Positions 23,596-32,357 of a stretch of 36,418 bases of DNA are shown in pieces. Every line of letters begins with the position of its first letter. The stretch's first letter is position 1. The stretch covers positions 1-36,418 of the forward strand of contig NZ_PPPT01000189.1 in the NCBI RefSeq assembly GCF_006483445.1. The letters are read 5' to 3'. The notes under the pieces were generated by a model. The model made no database searches and was not told the DNA's origin. It saw nothing but the letters and a program-made list of their open reading frames with translations. The translations under genes were made by a program, and so were the position numbers. Source of the stretch: Bradyrhizobium guangdongense. Lineage in GTDB: Bacteria > Pseudomonadota > Alphaproteobacteria > Rhizobiales > Xanthobacteraceae.

Positions 23596-24054
23596 ATGCA
23601 GATGAACGACAGCCAGCGCATTCCCGCTTCCCGCGACAAGGTGTGGGCTGCGTTGAACGACCCGGATGTGCTGAAAGCCTGCATTCCCGGCTGTCAGTCG
23701 CTCGAGGTCACCGCTCCGAACGAGATGACCGCAACCGTCGTATTCAAGGTCGGCCCGGTCAAGGCGACGTTTGGCGGCAAGGTGACGCTGTCCGATCTCG
23801 ATCCGCCCAACTCCTATCGCATCTCCGGTGAGGGCTCCGGTGGTGTCGCCGGCTTTGCCAAGGGTGGCGCCGTGGTTCGGCTGGAATCGGAGAGTGCCGA
23901 TGTCACGGTGCTGCACTACGAGGTGGACGCCCAGATCGGCGGCAAGCTCGCGCAGCTCGGGGCGCGGCTGATCAATTCGACGGCGACGAAGCTCGCCGGT
24001 GAGTTTTTCAAGTCGTTCGCCGAAGTGGTGGGCGCGAAGGTTGAGGCGGGCTGA
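23596..24054 (+). CDS. coxG: CoxG, SRPBCC-fold CODH membrane/quinone adaptor (short form)
   Basis: A 152-residue SRPBCC (START-like) protein. It starts with MNDSQRIPASRDKVWAALNDPDVLKACIPGCQSLE, the typical CoxG opening, and continues with ITGEGSG-like RISGEGSGGVAGFAKGGA and a C-terminal helix. CoxG is reported to link CO dehydrogenase to the cytoplasmic membrane, and in mycobacteria to bind menaquinone in its hydrophobic pocket. Longer CoxG proteins carry a C-terminal tail with a membrane segment; here the protein stops after the fold (GAKVEAG) and no such tail is visible. It is the last gene of the cox operon and converges on the ATP-grasp gene. Confidence 0.9.
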   Translation: MQMNDSQRIPASRDKVWAALNDPDVLKACIPGCQSLEVTAPNEMTATVVFKVGPVKATFGGKVTLSDLDPPNSYRISGEGSGGVAGFAKGGAVVRLESESADVTVLHYEVDAQIGGKLAQLGARLINSTATKLAGEFFKSFAEVVGAKVEAG

Positions 24055-24087
24055 CGCCGCTTACACTCTGGCGCTTGCCGTCAGCCC
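24048..24087. terminator. Inverted repeat spanning both stop codons of convergent genes
   Basis: GGGCTGACG (24048-24056) faces CGTCAGCCC (24079-24087) across a 22-base spacer. Each arm contains the stop codon of one gene (coxG TGA at 24052-24054, ATP-grasp TGA at 24081-24083). It could act as a bidirectional transcript end or RNA-stabilising stem. It lacks a T-run, so an intrinsic terminator is not shown. Confidence 0.4.
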
Positions 24088-25115
24088 AGGGATACGCCTG
24101 CCTTGGCACGGCTGATTCCAAGCGTCAGGATGCGATGCAGGAGATCAGGATATTTGATCTTGTCGTGGAGAGCCGCGGTCGCGAACTCCTGGCTCTTCGC
24201 GATCTCGGGATTGGGGTTCGCCTCGATGAAATACGGCGTGCCGTCGGCTGAGAGACGAAAGTCGATGCGCGCATAGCCATCCAGCCCAAGTGCCCGGTAG
24301 ATGCGCTTCGCGGCGCGCTGGATGCGCGCGGTCAGTTCGGGCGTCAGGTCTTTCGCCGGCCCGTCGACAATTCCGACGCGCTCCTGATAGTCGGTATCGT
24401 GCTTGGCCTTTTCGGTGGCGATGTGCCGCGACCTGCGCCCGCCCATGCTGCCAAATTTCAGTTCCCAGACCGGCAGGACGCGCAGCCGGTTGTTGCCGAT
24501 CACGCCGACATACAGCTCGCGCCCCTCGATGAATTGCTCGGCGATGGCGGCGGATTCGACCCGCTCGTGGATGAAGGCAACGCGCTCCGCGAGCTTCTCG
24601 TCGGTATCGACGATGGAGGCCTGCGAGATACCGAAGGATCCATCCAGGTTCAGGCTCTTGACGATCAGCGGCAGCGCAAGATGTTTTGGACGTTTGACCT
24701 TGCGACGCATCGGGAACACGGCGAAGGCCGGCACCGCGATCCGGCGGTGATGCACCAGCGTCTTGGACAGGTCCTTGCCGCGCGCCAGGATCAGGCCGCG
24801 CGGATTGCAACCGGTATAGGGCACCTTCATCAGCTCGAGATAGCTCGCGATGTGCTGGTCGTAGGCGACGTTGTAGTGGAACTCCTCCAGCAGCGTGAAT
24901 ACCACGTGCGGCTTGAACTCCTCGATCGCCTCGCGGACCGGCTTGATTTCTTCCTGCGCCCCTAGCGGGCGAACCTCGTGGCCGGCCGCGCGCAAGGTGC
25001 TGACGACATCGTATTCCGTTTTCCAGGCGTTGATTTCCTGAGGCGTGTATCCGTCGGTCGTCTCCGGAGGCATGAAGTCCGGATGCATCAGCACGAGAAT
25101 ACGGAGGCGTCTCAT
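24081..25115 (-). CDS. ATP-grasp ligase of unknown substrate (RimK / D-Ala-D-Ala ligase-like)
   Basis: A 344-residue ATP-grasp enzyme; such ligases form amide bonds via acyl-phosphates. The fold is visible as an N-terminal pre-ATP-grasp Rossmann part (RILVLMHPDFMPPE), then LPLIVKSLNLDGSFGIS (ATP-binding Lys and glycine loop) and AEQFIEGRELYVGVIGN. The magnesium site includes Asp285 (YARIDFRL), Glu298 and Asn300 (FIEANPNPE). The start at 25115 is chosen because its ATG overlaps the stop of the upstream metallopeptidase gene (ATGA); an in-frame ATG at 25127 is possible. The tight coupling implies a joint task, perhaps making and trimming a peptide or a protein tail. The substrate is not known. 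Confidence 0.85.
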   Translation of the reverse strand: MRRLRILVLMHPDFMPPETTDGYTPQEINAWKTEYDVVSTLRAAGHEVRPLGAQEEIKPVREAIEEFKPHVVFTLLEEFHYNVAYDQHIASYLELMKVPYTGCNPRGLILARGKDLSKTLVHHRRIAVPAFAVFPMRRKVKRPKHLALPLIVKSLNLDGSFGISQASIVDTDEKLAERVAFIHERVESAAIAEQFIEGRELYVGVIGNNRLRVLPVWELKFGSMGGRRSRHIATEKAKHDTDYQERVGIVDGPAKDLTPELTARIQRAAKRIYRALGLDGYARIDFRLSADGTPYFIEANPNPEIAKSQEFATAALHDKIKYPDLLHRILTLGISRAKAGVSLG

Positions 25116-26140
25116 AGCGCGATCCATTTGCGGCGTGATGGGCCAAACAGCGCGTGCATGGTCTTTGCCGTCAGGAGGACGGTGAAGTCCAGAACGAGCT
25201 TCTGTTCGGAGCCGACGGCCCGCAGGTCGAGCTCGCGGCAGCGCGAGATCATGTCGTCGAGCACGGCATCGAGCGTGAGCTGGTTCTCGCCCGTCCACCG
25301 CGCGACCAACTGCCGGATCTGGGCGCGGTGACGCCTGATCAGACTCGAAGCCGGTCTTGACCGATGATGCCGCGGATCGGCCGAAAACAGTCTGGAGAGA
25401 TCGCGGTCGTAGGTTTTTGGCGGCGTGAAGGCGTAGAACGCCTGCTTCTTCTTGTAGTGGTCTTCGAGCGTCTGACTGAGTTGGCTCAGCGGGTCGACGC
25501 GTTCGCGCGTCGTAATCAGCGGCCGCTTGCCCGCAATCTCGCCCATCAGCTCGTCGACATATTCGAGCTTCCTGAGCGCGGGCCAGCCGGCATATCGCGT
25601 CCGCCAGTTCGAGCGTGGCCGCAGCCACACCGCAAAGGTCTCGGCAAAGTCTTCGTCCGGATGGCTCTGCGCGTACCAGAGCCGGAGATGCTGGACATAG
25701 CGCCGGCTCGCCGGATTGGGCCGGTAGTAGCGCGGATAGTGCTTTGACGACGGGCCGAACAATTGCTGCCAGCGCCGGCGGCGCTGCAACTGGTAGCCGT
25801 GCTGCAGGGCATGGCCAGCCTCATGACGCAGGATGGCCATGCACTCGCGCCAGGTGCCGCCCTCGACGTCGAACATCTTCTTCTTCTCGAGCTTCATCAA
25901 ACGGGGATGGGCGAGATAGAAGGGAATCGCGATGCCGGGCACGTCTGCCGGACTGAACCATTCGCTCGATATCCAGGTATGCGGCCGCAGCCGGATGCCT
26001 CGTTCCTCGAGCTCCTCGTGAAGCGTGGCGACGCAATCCTCGAGCCAGGTGCCTTCGACCGTCACCCGCAGGCTGCTCAGGCGTTGCTGCAGCAACTGCT
26101 CGTCGGACAGCTTTTCCCAGGCGAATTTCCGTCGTGGCAT
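25112..26140 (-). CDS. Putative zinc metallopeptidase (HEXXH) coupled to ATP-grasp ligase
   Basis: A 342-residue cytoplasmic protein with no signal peptide. The zinc motif is HEAGH at residues 106-110. A downstream acidic block HPDEDFAETFAVWL (Glu163 or Glu167) probably supplies the third zinc ligand, as in gluzincin-like putative metallopeptidases. The C-terminal half is helical and rich in Arg/Lys, with a YDRDLSRLF segment, and may bind a partner or nucleic acid. Its stop overlaps the ATP-grasp start by four bases. It is the first gene of this two-gene operon, and I recognise no known pathway for the pair. Confidence 0.82.
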   Translation of the reverse strand: MPRRKFAWEKLSDEQLLQQRLSSLRVTVEGTWLEDCVATLHEELEERGIRLRPHTWISSEWFSPADVPGIAIPFYLAHPRLMKLEKKKMFDVEGGTWRECMAILRHEAGHALQHGYQLQRRRRWQQLFGPSSKHYPRYYRPNPASRRYVQHLRLWYAQSHPDEDFAETFAVWLRPRSNWRTRYAGWPALRKLEYVDELMGEIAGKRPLITTRERVDPLSQLSQTLEDHYKKKQAFYAFTPPKTYDRDLSRLFSADPRHHRSRPASSLIRRHRAQIRQLVARWTGENQLTLDAVLDDMISRCRELDLRAVGSEQKLVLDFTVLLTAKTMHALFGPSRRKWIAL

Positions 26141-26243
26141 CAGGCTTCCAGGAGGTGACTCGGCGTTCGGATGATGTCACGCGCCACGGCCGGCAACAAC
26201 CCGTGGGGTCTGCGAGGCGTGCTGCGGCGCGACAACCTGGATT

Positions 26244-26383
26244 GTAGGGTGGGTTAGCCTCGCGATTGCGCGAAGCGCAATTCGCTGGGCGTAACCCACC
26301 ACTTCTGTTTCCGTGGAAGCCAAAGAGGTGGGTTACGCCGAGCTGCCTGCGCTTCGCGCGGCCGCCTGGTTAACCCACCCTAC
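26244..26383. repeat. Palindromic intergenic repeat, GTAGGGTGGG family, copy 2
   Basis: The 13-bp ends GTAGGGTGGGTTA (26244-26256) and TAACCCACCCTAC (26371-26383) are perfectly complementary. A nested pair GTAACCCACC / GGTGGGTTAC lies inside (26291-26300 / 26327-26336). It is located just past the prs stop and may fold at the 3' end of that transcript. Copy 1 is at 12399-12492. Confidence 0.85.
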
Positions 26384-26396
26384 GAGATCGACGTCT

Positions 26397-27350
<954 letters not shown>

Positions 27351-27519
27351 GGACGCTTCCTCCCGCGCTTTGCTGGATACGACCTTCAACATCTCAGATA
27401 CCCACCGAGCACGGTTACGACGACGGGCGAGGAAATATCAGGCCGGGGGCAGCGCTGGCAACCCGGGATGCTACGTTATCCGTCGAAAATCCCGAGTCCG
27501 GCCAACACTTTGGCTGTGG

Positions 27520-28131
27520 TTAGCGGTCGGTATAACCGAGCGCCGAAGCGGGCATGTCGGCTTGAGCCGGTGGCGCCAGGATGCTGGCCACGGCCGGTCC
27601 GCGGAGACCGGGAACTGCGCCCGGGGAATCCCCCGGAGTTCCGTTGATCATGTTGGAAAGTCCGCTGAATCCGGCCTGAGCGATCCTCCGCAGCAGCAGG
27701 TCATCGGCAGATGCCCAGGCGTCGCGGCCGGCCTTGCCGACGGGCTCCTCGCCGGAGAGGCGGAGCGCGCGCTGCTGGTTGGAATCGTAGACGTCCCAAA
27801 CCCAGGAAATCACGGTCTTGCCGCGGACCACCTGGGCGGCGAGGTAGCTGCGCACGCGATAGGCAGCCCCGCCTTCACGGGACACCACGGAGAGGTTGCG
27901 CAGCTTCGATTCGCTGTCGAGCACGTTGACCATGCGGTCGAACACGGCGGGCGGCGGACCATCGATCGATTCGAAGGCGACAGTGGCGCCGCTTCCGCTC
28001 GGAGCCATCGCATAAGAGTTGGACGCGGCGCCTCCACCGGCGCAGCCGCCGAGCGCGCAAGCCACCGCCACCAGCACGAGTGCCAGCGCCCGCGACGTCG
28101 CGCGGAGCAGGAATGGTGACGCGTCCCTCAT
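27520..28131 (-). CDS. Putative lipoprotein of unknown function
   Basis: A 203-residue exported protein. The N-terminus is a lipoprotein signal with lipobox LGGC, Cys at about residue 30, followed by a Gly/Ser/Ala-rich linker. The remainder contains VFDRMVNVLDSESKLRNLSVVSREGGAAYRVRSYLAAQVVRGKTVISWVWDVYDSNQQRALRLSGEE, which looks like a compact domain for outer-membrane lipoproteins found in rhizobia. No named family is recognised. It lies 169 bases upstream of prs in the same direction; an operon is possible but unproven. AT-rich sequence just upstream (GTTAAAACCGATTAACG) could hold its promoter. Confidence 0.8.
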   Translation of the reverse strand: MRDASPFLLRATSRALALVLVAVACALGGCAGGGAASNSYAMAPSGSGATVAFESIDGPPPAVFDRMVNVLDSESKLRNLSVVSREGGAAYRVRSYLAAQVVRGKTVISWVWDVYDSNQQRALRLSGEEPVGKAGRDAWASADDLLLRRIAQAGFSGLSNMINGTPGDSPGAVPGLRGPAVASILAPPAQADMPASALGYTDR

Positions 28132-28251
28132 ATGGGGGCAGCGATATCGTTAAAACCGATTAACGTCTAGGGCGGGGGAGCCACAGGTCTTACGCGAAAC
28201 GAAATTCGCTCGCGATTGCCGTGACTTGCGTTTGCCTGATTCCCTGAATGT

Positions 28252-29019
28252 TCACGCTTCGAGCGCAATCGCGTGGATGTGCCGGCCGTAATCCGGCTCC
28301 TTCCGATGCACCGAACGGCGATAGCTGAAGAAGCGTTCGTCGGCATAAGTGTCGATGCCGATGTCGTCGATCATCAAGATGCCGGCGCGTTCCAGGCGCT
28401 GGCGGATGAAGCCGGCGAGATCGAACATCGCGTGGCCCTCGCGCACCGAGGGAATGAAGAACACGGCATTGTCGGCGTCCGCCTCGACAAAGCGCGTGAC
28501 GAATTCGTTGCCGACCTCGTAGGAGGCCTGGCGGATCAGCGGCCCGATCGCGGCGATGATGCCGCTGCGCGTGGCACCCAATTTCTCCATCGCGTCGATG
28601 GTCGATTCCAGCACGCCTGTCAGCGCGCCCTTCCAGCCGGCATGCGCGCCGCCGATCACGCGCGCCTGGGGATCGACGAACAGCACCGGGCCGCAATCGG
28701 CGGTGGACACGCCGAGCGCAATGCCGGGCGTGTTCGTGACCAGCGCATCGCCCTTGGGGCGCGGACCTGCCGGCCATGCGCCGTCGGCGACGAGGACATC
28801 AGGCGAGTGGATCTGGTGCAGGCTGATGAAGCGCTCGGGCGCGACGCCGACATGCTCGGCCATGCGGCGGCGGTTCTCGGCGACATTGGCTGGGTCGTCA
28901 TTGGAGCCGAGCCCGCCATTGAGCGCTGCATAGATCCCGCTGGACACGCCGCCCTCGCGGGTGAAGAAGGCGTGGCGCAGGCCGGGAACGGCCGCAAGCA
29001 GCGACGAGCCAAATGTCAT
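28252..29019 (-). CDS. pgeF: Peptidoglycan editing factor PgeF (YfiH/laccase-domain family)
   Basis: A 255-residue member of the Cu-oxidase_4/YfiH family. E. coli PgeF (YfiH) has been shown to remove mis-incorporated amino acids from peptidoglycan precursors; older annotations call the family polyphenol oxidase or laccase. Conserved metal-site motifs are LHQIHSPDV, STADCGPVLF (Cys) and GGAHAGWKGAL (His). The AFFTREGGVSSGIYAALN opening is typical. It overlaps the methyltransferase gene by four bases (29016-29019), and is the last gene of the DLH-lgt-methyltransferase operon. Confidence 0.92.
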   Translation of the reverse strand: MTFGSSLLAAVPGLRHAFFTREGGVSSGIYAALNGGLGSNDDPANVAENRRRMAEHVGVAPERFISLHQIHSPDVLVADGAWPAGPRPKGDALVTNTPGIALGVSTADCGPVLFVDPQARVIGGAHAGWKGALTGVLESTIDAMEKLGATRSGIIAAIGPLIRQASYEVGNEFVTRFVEADADNAVFFIPSVREGHAMFDLAGFIRQRLERAGILMIDDIGIDTYADERFFSYRRSVHRKEPDYGRHIHAIALEA

Positions 29020-30140
29020 GATGCGCTTTCGTCTTCCTCGGTATGGTCGCTCAGCGCTGCGATCCCGGTCAGCCGCGGCTCGGACACGCAGAGCACCTTG
29101 AACATCGAGCCCATGCCGCCGCGTCCGGTATCGATCAGGCGCTTTTGCGCGGCGACGATGTCGTTGGAAACCTCAGGCGTGGCCTTCTGCATCAGCGCGG
29201 CCGCGCGGGTGTCGATGCCGAGGCGCTTCAGGAACTCGCCCTGCGTCACCGGGCCATGCACGCGGGCGCCGACGTCTTCCGCCGCGCGCGCCAGCGCCTG
29301 GAAGTCGACATGCGCCGTCACGTCGGCCTGGCCCGGCGCCTTCAACGGATCGGTGAAGGTGTGGCGCGCGATGGCCTGGAACGTGTCGCCGGCATCGCTA
29401 CGCAGATGGCCGTAATCGATGATCAGTGCCGCACCGTCCTGGTCGCGCACGCGGGTTGCGAGCTTCATCATCTCGGCATCGGGGCGCCATTCGAACACGG
29501 CGCCGACGGGCGCCGCGCGCACCAGCGGCGGCAGCAGCACGTCGAAGCGCGGCGTCGGCTCGGCGGCCGCGCCGAAGACCAGCTTGCCGTTGGCGTCGAT
29601 GTCGACCACGCGCTCATGCCAGCCAGTCTCGCGCTTCACCATCTGGTGGATCGGCAGCACGTCGAAATATTCGTTGGCGAGGATGATGCACGGGCCTTCG
29701 GGCACGTCGTCGATATTGTCGTGCCAGGCGATGTTGCGCACGCCCGACAATGTCGTCTTCTGGCGCTCGCGCAGCACCGGGTTGACCTCGACCATATGGA
29801 CGCTCAGCGCCTGGTAGAGCGGCGGTAGCACGCGCAGCGCCCGCAGCGCATCCGCCATCATGGTGCCTCGGCCGGGCCCGAGCTCGATCAGCCGCAGCAA
29901 TTGCGGCGAGCCCATCTGTTTCCACACCGATGCCGTCCACAGTCCCAGGAGCTCGCCGAACATCTGGCTGACCTCGGGCGCCGTGGTGAAGTCGCCCTCC
30001 CGTCCCAGCGGATCGCGCGAGACGTAGTAGCCGTAGCGCGGGTGCATCAGGCACAGTTCCATGTAGCGCCAGACCGGCATCGGTCCGGATGATTTGATCA
30101 GCGCCTTGATCTCGTTCAACAGCGCAGAAGATTCGCTCAC
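29016..30140 (-). CDS. SAM-dependent methyltransferase, NDUFAF7/MidA family
   Basis: A 374-residue protein of the COG1565 family. Its mitochondrial relative NDUFAF7 dimethylates an arginine of complex I subunit NDUFS2; a bacterial role in complex I assembly is plausible but unproven. Visible are PVWRYMELCLMHPRYGYYVSRDPLGREGDFTTAPEVSQMFGE at the N-terminus, the SAM loop LIELGPGRGTMMADALR, and ILANEYFDVLPIHQ. A GTG at 30140 with AAGGCAGG upstream is taken as the start. It lies 21 bases after lgt and overlaps pgeF, so it is in the middle of a four-gene operon. Confidence 0.92.
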   Translation of the reverse strand: MSESSALLNEIKALIKSSGPMPVWRYMELCLMHPRYGYYVSRDPLGREGDFTTAPEVSQMFGELLGLWTASVWKQMGSPQLLRLIELGPGRGTMMADALRALRVLPPLYQALSVHMVEVNPVLRERQKTTLSGVRNIAWHDNIDDVPEGPCIILANEYFDVLPIHQMVKRETGWHERVVDIDANGKLVFGAAAEPTPRFDVLLPPLVRAAPVGAVFEWRPDAEMMKLATRVRDQDGAALIIDYGHLRSDAGDTFQAIARHTFTDPLKAPGQADVTAHVDFQALARAAEDVGARVHGPVTQGEFLKRLGIDTRAAALMQKATPEVSNDIVAAQKRLIDTGRGGMGSMFKVLCVSEPRLTGIAALSDHTEEDESAS

Positions 30141-30161
30141 AACCTGCCTTCTCGAAATGAA

Positions 30162-31004
30162 TTAATGAATGGCCTCCGCGGTGTCGGACGCTCCGCGCCG
30201 TACCGCCAATACAATAAGTATGACACCGACAATAAGCATCGGGATCGACAACAGCGCGCCCATGGTTAACCCGCCCCACAGGAATCCGAGCTGGGGGTCC
30301 GGTTCGCGAAAGTGCTCGCCGGTGATGCGGGCCAGCCCGTAGATCAGGATGAAGCTGCCGAGGATTAACCCGGGCCGCTTCAACGCGCCAAAACGGATCA
30401 TCACCGCGAGCACGGTGAACAGCAAGATGCCTTCGAGCCCGGCTTCATAGAGCTGGCTCGGGTGGCGCGGCAGCGGTCCGCCCGTGGGGAAGATCACGGC
30501 CCAGGGCAGGTTTGGGTCGGCGAGGCGACCCCACAACTCGCTGTTGATGAAGTTGGCGAGGCGCCCGAGGAACAGGCCGATCGGTCCGACCGCGGTGGTG
30601 ATGTCGCCGAGCGACAGGATCGAGATGCCGTTGCGGCTGGCAAACCACATCACCGCGACGACGCAGCCGAGGAAGCCGCCGTGGAACGACATGCCGCCTT
30701 CCCACAATTTGAACATCGCGGCGGGATGCTCGATGAAGAAGGGCAGGTTGTAGAACAGCACGTAGCCGGTGCGGCCGCCGAGGATGATGCCGAGCGTCAC
30801 CCAGAGAATGAAGTCGTCGAGCTGGACCAGCGACATCGGCGGCGGCCCGCCCCAGAGCCTCTCCTTCTTGACCAGCGAGCGCGCATAGAGCCAGCCGATC
30901 ACGATGCCGCCGATATAGGCGAGAGCATACCAGCGGATCGCAAACGGCCCGAGCGACAGAGCGATCGGGTCGAAGGACGGGAAGTTGATCAGGAGAGGGA
31001 GCAT
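30162..31004 (-). CDS. lgt: Prolipoprotein diacylglyceryl transferase
   Basis: Lgt transfers diacylglycerol from phosphatidylglycerol to the lipobox cysteine of prolipoproteins, the first step of lipoprotein maturation. The 280-residue inner-membrane protein has about seven hydrophobic segments. The family signature GRLANFINSELWGR is present near residues 146-159, and the essential histidine region GGMSFHGGFLG at about 103-113. It starts 6 bases after the stop of the dienelactone-hydrolase-like gene, with a weak ribosome site, and the methyltransferase follows after 21 bases. Confidence 0.95.
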   Translation of the reverse strand: MLPLLINFPSFDPIALSLGPFAIRWYALAYIGGIVIGWLYARSLVKKERLWGGPPPMSLVQLDDFILWVTLGIILGGRTGYVLFYNLPFFIEHPAAMFKLWEGGMSFHGGFLGCVVAVMWFASRNGISILSLGDITTAVGPIGLFLGRLANFINSELWGRLADPNLPWAVIFPTGGPLPRHPSQLYEAGLEGILLFTVLAVMIRFGALKRPGLILGSFILIYGLARITGEHFREPDPQLGFLWGGLTMGALLSIPMLIVGVILIVLAVRRGASDTAEAIH

Positions 31005-31010
31005 CAGGCC

Positions 31011-31742
31011 CTAAACTAGATTGCGGTGATAGAGCGCCAGCAGGCGCTCCCAGTGCCGTTCGGCTGCGTCACGTTCGTAGACCGGACGCTTGGGGAAGGC
31101 AAAACCGTGATGGGTGCCGGGATAGATCTCGACCTCGGCATTCGCCCCCTTCATGCTCTCGGCGACCTTCGCGATCACCTCCGGCGGTGCGTAGATGTCG
31201 GTCTCGGCGCAGGCGAAATAGAGCTCGGCCTTGGTCTTCTTGGCCGCGAGATGCGGGCTGTTGTCTTCGTCGGTCGCCAGATGCGTGCCGTAGATCGAGG
31301 CCGCGGCCTTCACGCGGTCGGGGAAATGCGTCGCGGCGTTGACGGCGTAGCGGCCGCTCATGCAGTAGCCGACGGTGCCGACGATCTTGGTGTTCGCGGC
31401 CGCTTGCGTTTCCGCGTAGGCGAGCAGCGCCTTGGTGTCTTCCATGATCATGGGAATATTGAGCGAGGCCATAAGCTGGAACATGCGCTTGCGTTCCGGC
31501 GAATTCGGGTCGGCTGGCAACGGTCCCAGCTCCATCACGCCGGAGCGGTAATAGAGGTTCGGCAGCATCACGTAATAGCCCGACGTGCCGAGCCGGCGCG
31601 CCATGTCGCGCAGCTCCTCGCGGATCGCCGGCGCATCCATGTAGAAGATGATGACCGGGAAGGGACCGCCGCGCTCGGGATGGGTGATGAAGGTGGTGGT
31701 CGATCCGTCCTTGGTCGCAATCTCGATCCGCTGGTCGATCAT
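31011..31742 (-). CDS. Dienelactone hydrolase family protein
   Basis: A 243-residue alpha/beta hydrolase of the dienelactone hydrolase family. The nucleophile is Cys127 in GTVGYCMSGRYAV; the Asp and His partners lie in CAETDIYAPPE and GTHHGFAFPK. Dienelactone hydrolase is a step of chlorocatechol degradation, but many family members have other ester substrates, and nothing nearby points to aromatic breakdown. The start at 31742 (MIDQRIEIATKDG) is family-like and has GAAAG upstream. Longer reading to 31820 adds an unlikely N-terminus. It heads the operon with lgt, the methyltransferase and pgeF. Confidence 0.88.
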   Translation of the reverse strand: MIDQRIEIATKDGSTTTFITHPERGGPFPVIIFYMDAPAIREELRDMARRLGTSGYYVMLPNLYYRSGVMELGPLPADPNSPERKRMFQLMASLNIPMIMEDTKALLAYAETQAAANTKIVGTVGYCMSGRYAVNAATHFPDRVKAAASIYGTHLATDEDNSPHLAAKKTKAELYFACAETDIYAPPEVIAKVAESMKGANAEVEIYPGTHHGFAFPKRPVYERDAAERHWERLLALYHRNLV

Positions 31743-31924
31743 GTCGGTCTTTCGCCAATGATTATTGTCGTGTGATTCTTTGCAGGACTGATGAGTACGA
31801 TTGCAAGGAAACCGGGGCATGACAAGGATACCGCGCGCCGGTCTGATCGGCCCTTGAACCGCGGCGTCTGGATTGCCATTGTCTTCTGCAGTTTCAGTCC
31901 GCGCACAGCCTTCCGGAGATCGCC

Positions 31925-32191
31925 ATGACCCAGACCAACAACCGGTTTTTCGACGAGATCGGACGTCTCATGAACGATGCTGCCGGCGCTGCCCAGGGCG
32001 TCAAGCGCGAGTTCGACACGGTGATGCGCACGCAGGCGGAAAAATTCCTGCGCGACATGGACCTCGTCAAGCGCGAGGAGTTCGAGGCGGTCAAGGACAT
32101 GGTTCGTCTCGCCCGCGAGGAGAACGAGGCGCTGAAGGCGCGGATCACAGCGCTGGAGGCCAGGCTCGCGACCCCGCCCGCAAGTTCCTGA
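31925..32191 (+). CDS. ubiK: Accessory factor UbiK family protein
   Basis: An 88-residue, mostly helical protein of the BMFP/DUF526 (UbiK) family. In E. coli UbiK promotes aerobic ubiquinone biosynthesis by binding UbiJ and lipids. The visible pattern FFDEIGRLMNDAAGAAQGVKREFDTVMRTQAEKFL plus a C-terminal coiled coil (REEFEAVKDMVRLAREENEALKARITALEARL) fits the family and its trimeric coiled coil. It is divergent from the dienelactone hydrolase gene. Symbol given by family; the rhizobial protein's role is inferred. Confidence 0.87.
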   Translation: MTQTNNRFFDEIGRLMNDAAGAAQGVKREFDTVMRTQAEKFLRDMDLVKREEFEAVKDMVRLAREENEALKARITALEARLATPPASS

Positions 32192-32306
32192 GCTATTCTA
32201 CGGGGCCTGAAAGCGGCCCAATCTCCTTGTCATTTCGGCACTTTGCGGCTAAAAGCCCGCCACGTCCGCGGCCCCCGCACCCCTGGAGGCTTGCTGCGGA
32301 CAAGCC

Positions 32307-32327
32307 ATGGGCCGCGCTGCGGCCCAT
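32307..32327 (+). terminator. Strong hairpin upstream of rplY (terminator or leader attenuator)
   Basis: ATGGGCCGC (32307-32315) and GCGGCCCAT (32319-32327) form a 9-bp stem with a GCT loop, followed by TAACTTTTG. It is 30 bases before the rplY start and 116 after ubiK. It may end the ubiK transcript or regulate rplY translation or transcription. Confidence 0.5.
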
Positions 32328-32357
32328 TAACTTTTGCAAAAACAAGGACTTAAGACT

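Noticed and set aside
25116..25628. N-terminal extension of the ATP-grasp gene
   Set aside because: The extra residues are low-complexity Arg/Ala-rich sequence overlapping the metallopeptidase gene in another frame. Family similarity begins at MRRLRILV, and the ATGA overlap fixes the start at 25115.
28190..28777. Minus-strand open frame overlapping pgeF
   Set aside because: Out-of-frame shadow of pgeF with Arg-rich composition and no domain.
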